Both the position numbers and the translations under genes were made by a program. Positions 58,489-64,000 of a stretch of 64,000 bases of DNA are shown here, piece after piece. The DNA lies in assembly GCA_020205615.1 (NCBI GenBank), contig CM035153.1, positions 98,137,622 to 98,201,621 on the forward strand, read 5' to 3'. The first letter of the stretch is position 1, and each line of letters begins with the position of its first letter. This DNA is from Panax quinquefolius. Lineage: Eukaryota > Streptophyta > Magnoliopsida > Apiales > Araliaceae. Below the pieces are notes generated by a model. It saw nothing but the letters and a program-made list of their open reading frames with translations. It was not told the DNA's origin and searched no databases.

Positions 58489-61400
58489 TGTGACTCCCCC
58501 AAATCCGAGTCCTTGAAACCCGTACTTGGTGCTCCACGATAACATTCATTCAACTACTTAATCTATTAATTAAAAAAAATTATTAAATCAAGTTATGTAC
58601 CTTCCCAGTCTCGTGAAACTTTACGTCTTACATTACATGATAAACATTATATTATCTTACTACAAACAGTCATAACAACATAATTTAACCTACTTCTTCA
58701 GCTTCCCTTTCCCTTTGTCCTTGCTGGAACCTTCAGGTCGTGCTAGCTTAGCTGAAAACATTTAAATTTAAAGCAAAAATGAGCATTTGAGTGCCCATCG
58801 AGTAATAGCAATGAATAAAGACTATCTGAAAGATTTAAATGTTTTCTTTGGACGACACTTCTACAACGAAGTAAATGTTGTCAAGTAAAATGAAACAATA
58901 CTGAACGACATATTAATTCTATTTCATTTTAGAAACTATGTACTGACTATAAATTTGGAAATAATTTAACAAACTATAAAATTTTATTTTTAATTTTCGA
59001 AAAGGTTAAACATAACTTCATCTAAAAACTGACATGTCTTATAGACACGGAGGGTGATCAGCCCGTTATGCCATGTATTTGATCAACACTACTTATTTGA
59101 ATGATAAATCGTTTAGCTGGTCCGCCTTTGGCGCATAAAAGTTTTTCCCTGTTCGGGATGTTCATAATTAATCTGAAAGTTGAATTAGAATAATTCAACT
59201 TAGTAACAATAATATTCTATTCTGGTCAACGATATTTTTAAATAACATACACATATCCGAAAACTAGTAGGTATATGTCAACATGTCATTAAATGCAATC
59301 ATTATCCAAGTGAGGGCACTTGAATAATCTAACTTAACTATCTATCAACAGAGTATATATTGATCATACATTATTAAGGTAATGGTAAATGAATAGGGTT
59401 TGAGAACTGACATGAATGTTAATGTTGAAATACATGACAATAACTTATATAACAGGAGTAAAATTCGATAACTTACTTATACAGGAGTATTGCATAAGTA
59501 GATACAAAGAGTAAGGATACTTTATTCGATCCGCCGCTTACACACTTAGTTTTATCTTTTATAATTTAAACCTATCATTCATAAGATTATTCTTTTGATC
59601 GTAATAATTTATCATAACATATAACATCATGTTATTTACAGTCGTCATATAGCTTAAACACATTGTCACATAGTTATAACAGTTATTCTAACATAAATAA
59701 TTACTTATCAGGTCAATCTATATAAGCCTTGGACAACTTCGTATTCATTTCGGTGTACCGACGATTTTATTCGATAATAATCGAGTTTATATTTACTTAA
59801 ACTCTATTCTGTAACTTTAATAAATTAAAATATTAATCATATTATTTTTCAAGGTCTTATAATAATTTTAAAATAATTATTATAATTTTTCATAATTTTT
59901 CAAACACCAAATCATTTTTAAATGATTTAAATACGAAATAATTCCATTATCATTAATATTTAAATAATATAAAAATATTAATGAAATACTTGACAAAATA
60001 TTAAAGTTATTAATAATAACTCAAAATATTTTTAAAACATTTAGTTTACCCTTAAATGAGTTTTAAAACATTTAAAATCATTTTTAAATGATCACCATTA
60101 TTATTTAAATATTAATTTATTATTCATTAAAATATTATAAGTCATTTATTATAACTTAAAATATTTTTAAATCCTTTATATCCTTTTTTAAATGATTTTA
60201 AAATCATTAAACCATTTTAAATTATTTATTTAATATAAATATTAATCATTAATATTAAATTATTAAAGAAAATTACCTTAAAATATTAAAAGTCATGATT
60301 TATAACTTAAAATATTTTTAAACCTCTTATTATCATTTAAAATAATTTTATAATATAAAATCATTTTTAACTCGCTTATTTAATACATTTATTAAATAAA
60401 TTTAATATCATTAATATTCCAATAAATAGTAATATTAATGAAAAATATGTCAATTTATCAAAAGTTAATTTTTATAACTTAAAATAATTTTTAAAACTGA
60501 TTTTATAATTTTTAGGAATTTATTTCTATTTTTAATGTATTTTTCAGAAATTATAAAACAAAAATAATTAAATCCATTGCTAAAGGGTTTAGCGATGGTT
60601 TCTTTCGCATTAGGTGTTCTTGAGGCTCAAGAACACTAACAGTTAGTGTTCATGGTGCCTACTTTGACCGTCTGTAACTTGCTGGTCAGGTTGTTTCTGG
60701 GCAGGGTCTGGTAATGGTCATGTAGTATACATGTACCACTACATGAATCAAGCATTCACTAAGTTATATAATCACACAGCATGAAGATTTGGCCATTCAA
60801 AGTTATTGTCAGAACTTTGTGGGTTTTCCAAAAACCCAGTCAGATTCAAAGGTCCATTTTGAGGCTTAAATTTTATAGGTTCTGGTCATTGTTAATGTGT
60901 TCTAATGGTTTGGGTTGTAGTATACATGACATATTACAACTATCATTCATCACATCGGCTTAACTACATCAGATCCATGAGATATCATTCTGTCAAAGGT
61001 TGTCAGAAATAACGTTCTTAAGTTTTCTGGGTTTTCCAGAAAACCGAGTTCATGTTCAAGTAGGCTAGTTTGACCATCAATTACTTTAATTCTTTTGGTT
61101 AACTACGTTATATAGGAGCATGGATATGTAGTACACATACAAGAGTATAGTCTAGATACATTAACATAAATAAAACATCAAACACATGCAAGATCTGGGA
61201 CCTTGAACATCTTGTCAGACAATGAAAATCAAATTCTGGGTTACCCAGAAAATAAAAGTCAATGCCGAGTAGGCTACTTTGACCATCCACTACTTACAAT
61301 CTGTTGATTATTTGAGAGATTTAAAGGCATGGATCTAGAGTATAGCTAACAGACTACAAACTAGATACAATAACATCAACAAAACACTTAACACCTGACA

Positions 61401-62771
61401 GATATGAGCCTTGGAAAGTCTTGTCAGACACTGGTTTTGAGTTTCTGGGCAGCCCAGAAACTCTTGGCCATGCTCAGTCAACTGAGTTTGACCATGAATA
61501 ACTTCCATTCTGGACATTATCTAAGCATACAACAAACTACAAGTCCAGATGAAAGTCCATACAACAAACTACAAGTCTAAAGCATTAAACACACAAAATC
61601 ATTAACAGGCTCAGATCTATGGACTCTGACATTCGCTTGTCAGGCCATAAATCTAGGGTTCTTGGCCAGTTTTGAAAAGTTAATTTTTGAGCACTTTGAT
61701 GCTATAGATCTATGATGTAACATCATAGATCATTATATAACATCTTCAAATACTTAAATAAACACATAAACACCAACTTTAATTACGCATACAAGATCTA
61801 GGATGAGTTTAGGGTTATACCTCTTTCTTAACAAGCTTTGAATCCTTGCTTCCTAATAAGTTTGTGATGTTCTAGAGGGTTGTTTGGGAACTGAAATACT
61901 TAGAGATTTCGTGGGGTTGGGACAGAGAAGACTTGGTTGGTGAAAAATAGCAAATGAGCCTTTTCTTGTGATTTTCTCTCTCTTTAAATCTATATACTTT
62001 AATACATTGAACCTAATCTTGCAAGGTGGCAAAAGAGATAAGATTTGGCTGAGATTTTAGCACATGGGATAAGCACACGTGATGAGTCATGCAATTCTAG
62101 AACAATCTCTTAACTTAAGTTTTAAGTAAAGGGTAATTTGGTCATTTTACACACTAAAGGGTATTTTGGTCTTTTCCACTCAAATTTTAAGGGTAGTTTG
62201 GTAATTTCATATATTTCCCATAACTTTTAATCTTAAGATTTTCTAAATACCATTAGGCTTGCTAATCACCAATTAGGGTTTTAAAATTAGGTGTAGGGTT
62301 TCTCAAAAATCTAATTAGGGTTTCTAACTTAGCATTTAGGGTTTCTTGATAATCGTTAGGGTTTTTCCTAATTAGATTCATCATCACAAACATATCTCCT
62401 TGATCACATGTATCTGATTAACAATCAGTCTCAGTTTCCTATTTAAGGTTTGAATTAGGGTTTTTGGTTTAAACTTAGGATTTTCTACTGCTCTGCTATC
62501 TTTGATCAACACTGAACAATACACACATATAATACATACATATCACATTGAAATATAATTATTATATATTAATATTCTCATTCATTGTTCATAATACATG
62601 AATTAGGGTTTTGGACCATCTCCGACTTAACTTTCATTATCAGTCAACTTAAAAATTTAAATTGACTATTCTGCTAAATCCATATCGTATATATTCAAAA
62701 TATTATTATATAAAAAAAATTATTCGTAAAAATACAGGAATAATTATTCAAAAAATTTTCAGGTCTTTACA
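58489..62771 (-). repeat. 3' LTR of element I, 4.3 kb
   Basis: On the + strand it starts tgtgactcccccaaatcc and ends tctttaca next to a purine tract. It contains an A+T-rich half (59800-60580), a palindrome cluster (60614-60651) and repeats of about 215 bp (about 60590-61680). ORFs at 60781, 61108 and 61335 lie in those repeats and are not supported as genes. Confidence 0.88.
60590..61680. repeat. Degenerate ~215 bp tandem repeats in LTR I
   Basis: Four to five units start with ttgtcaga at about 60806, 61001, 61212 and 61422, with a partial unit before and after. Each has a hairpin just after the start, then tttgaccat or a variant, then a stretch like actacaaactagatacaataacatcaa. Confidence 0.8.
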
Positions 62772-62993
62772 TTCTCCCCTCCTTATAAAGATTTTGTCCT
62801 TGGAATCACCATTAATATTAATGTTTTATCCTTAGATTTTTAATTATGAAAAATTAAATTACTATATTCTCCCCTCCTTATAAGATTTGTACTATGAATC
62901 CGGAACTCAAATTCCTCCTTCAAAAATCCTTTTATTAGTGATTTATTATATTATTATATCAAATTTATGACACGAGAATAGGTTAAATTCGAA
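62772..62993 (-). other. Polypurine tracts and truncated interior of element I
   Basis: Two copies of ggaggggagaa on the - strand (62772-62782 and 62867-62877) about 95 bases apart. No coding sequence lies between them and the truncated protease. Confidence 0.7.
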
Positions 62994-63353
62994 TTAGGTG
63001 TATATATTAATATTGTTTATCGTGTTTATTCTTGGAACTCCATTTCTGGCTTCAACCGTATCTTGAACTGTCATATTGAAGGTCCTTGCGGTCGATTTGG
63101 TTGGCTGGCTTGGTGGAGTTAGACCAATTATTGCTAGCGTCCCACTACTCTTCCCTGTATTCAGATTTCCCCCATCTGCTCTCCTTTTTTGACATTCCCT
63201 CACCCTATGTTCTGTTAACCCACAAATAAAACAACCACTATTCATCCTAGGATTAGGACAGTTGGGAGAGATATGTCCCTCCTGCCCACACTTAAAACAC
63301 ATAGACTTTCCCTTCAAGCACTCTCCAAAATGGTTCTTCCCATAGTTTCCACA
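62994..63353 (-). pseudogene. gag: Zinc knuckles and protease start of element I, truncated
   Basis: On the - strand two zinc knuckles are intact (CFKCGQEGHISPNC and CFICGLTEHRVREC), then the segment [17 protein letters not shown] and NTINNINIYT, ending in a stop at 62994. The cut falls just before the protease catalytic Asp, compared with [12 protein letters not shown] in A. Here gag runs into protease without a frame change, so the A and B shifts are probably damage. Confidence 0.88.
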
Positions 63354-64000
63354 TTACACAACTTGCTTCTTCACACCCTCCTGCTTAATTTGAATATTTC
63401 CTAAATTGTCCTCTTTTCTCTTTCCCGTCTTACTTCCACTACTCCCCTCCACTTTGACAACTCTCTCAACCTTACCTTTATTCTTCCTCTCCTTATTGTA
63501 AAGAGTCATGGCTTCACTTCCCTCTTCGGCTATGATAGCCTTGTCCAACAATGTTCCAAACGTACCAATCTGTAATACCGCCACCTTGTTGTAGAGCTAG
63601 GGTTTTAAGCCCAGCTCAAACCTTCGTGCCTTCCTTACTTCCGTGTCCACTTGGTGTGGAGCGAACCTAGCTAATTCATTAAATTTTGAGGCATACTCGG
63701 CAACTGACATGTCCCCGTGGTTCAACTCTGGAAATTTCACCTCCATCCTAGCCTGCATACTAGTCAAAAAATAATTTTCAAAAGAACAGTGTTTTGAACC
63801 TAGTCCACGTCACCTCTCCTACTCTAGCTTTAGTTTGATTTGTCTCCGACCAGAAATTTACCTCCCCTTTCATCATATAAGTGGCAAAAGCTGTCTTTTG
63901 CCCCTCCGCTACCCTAGCTATTATAATAGCCTTCTCTATCTCCTTTATCCAATTCTGAGCTTCTACCGGGTCAGTTGTCCCTCTAAACTCTAGTGGTCCT
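63354..64000 (-). pseudogene. gag: gag (capsid part) of element I, runs off the window
   Basis: Same frame as the zinc knuckles, with TAG/TAA stops at about 63354 and 63597. Readable parts include AVLQIGTFGTLLDKAIIAEE, the Lys/Gly-rich linker, and further out FNELARFAPHQVD (about 63645-63690). The N-terminus is beyond 64000. Confidence 0.82.

Larger units (their letters stand above)
58489..64000 (-). mobile_element. Element I: Tekay-type LTR retrotransposon with pol deleted (runs past window)
   Basis: The - strand order in the window is gag, start of protease, short non-coding stretch with two polypurine tracts, 3' LTR (58489-62771). RT, RNase H, integrase and chromodomain are missing between the protease start and the polypurine tract. 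The 5' LTR lies right of the window. Confidence 0.88.

Overview
The window looks like the nuclear genome of a flowering plant, most likely a eudicot with a repeat-rich genome. It is AT-rich and has no bacterial gene layout. Nearly all of it is plant transposable elements: Ty3/gypsy chromoviruses of the Tekay type with 3-5 kb LTRs, one Ty1/copia element, one CACTA DNA transposon, a Stowaway MITE and tRNA-derived SINE-like pieces. I see no intact host gene. The only cellular gene sequence I recognise is a broken Pumilio fragment inside the CACTA element. I cannot name the species.

The layout is a nest of insertions, several proved by matching target-site duplications (TSDs). At the left, element A (1-21649, + strand; its 5' LTR is cut by the window edge) carries an extra coiled-coil ORF, gag and pol. 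Its 3' LTR is split by element B (6835-18842, - strand, TSD ggtta). A itself sits in a reverse-oriented LTR (E, 21650-22367), which in turn sits in the 5' LTR of element C. C (22368-47711, + strand) has its gag-pol split twice: by the CACTA element (24781-33052, TSD cac) between protease and reverse transcriptase, and by copia element D (35662-44485, - strand, TSD acgtg) inside the end of integrase. Right of C lie remains of an older - strand element J (47712-48322 and 56644-58488). J is interrupted by solo LTR F (48323-56643, TSD acatc), which is itself interrupted by a 5.0 kb solo LTR G (51614-56616, TSD atgta). J's 5' LTR is entered by element I (58489 to beyond 64000, - strand), whose pol is almost entirely deleted.

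All coding regions are broken by stop codons or frameshifts, so the region is probably silent heterochromatin. Many stops fit C-to-T change in Gln, Arg or Trp codons, as expected of methylated DNA.

The most interesting signals are non-coding or accessory. (1) Element D carries two arrays of stem-loops whose stems differ while the loops stay the same; on its sense strand many loops read GGAG or AGAG, one array being in the LTR and one in the leader between primer-binding site and gag. (2) A and B share a coiled-coil ORF upstream of gag that C lacks. (3) The CACTA element has captured three Pumilio exons with their introns. (4) The LTR of I has two overlapping perfect palindromes that exclude each other, followed by repeat units that each keep a hairpin with different arm sequences.
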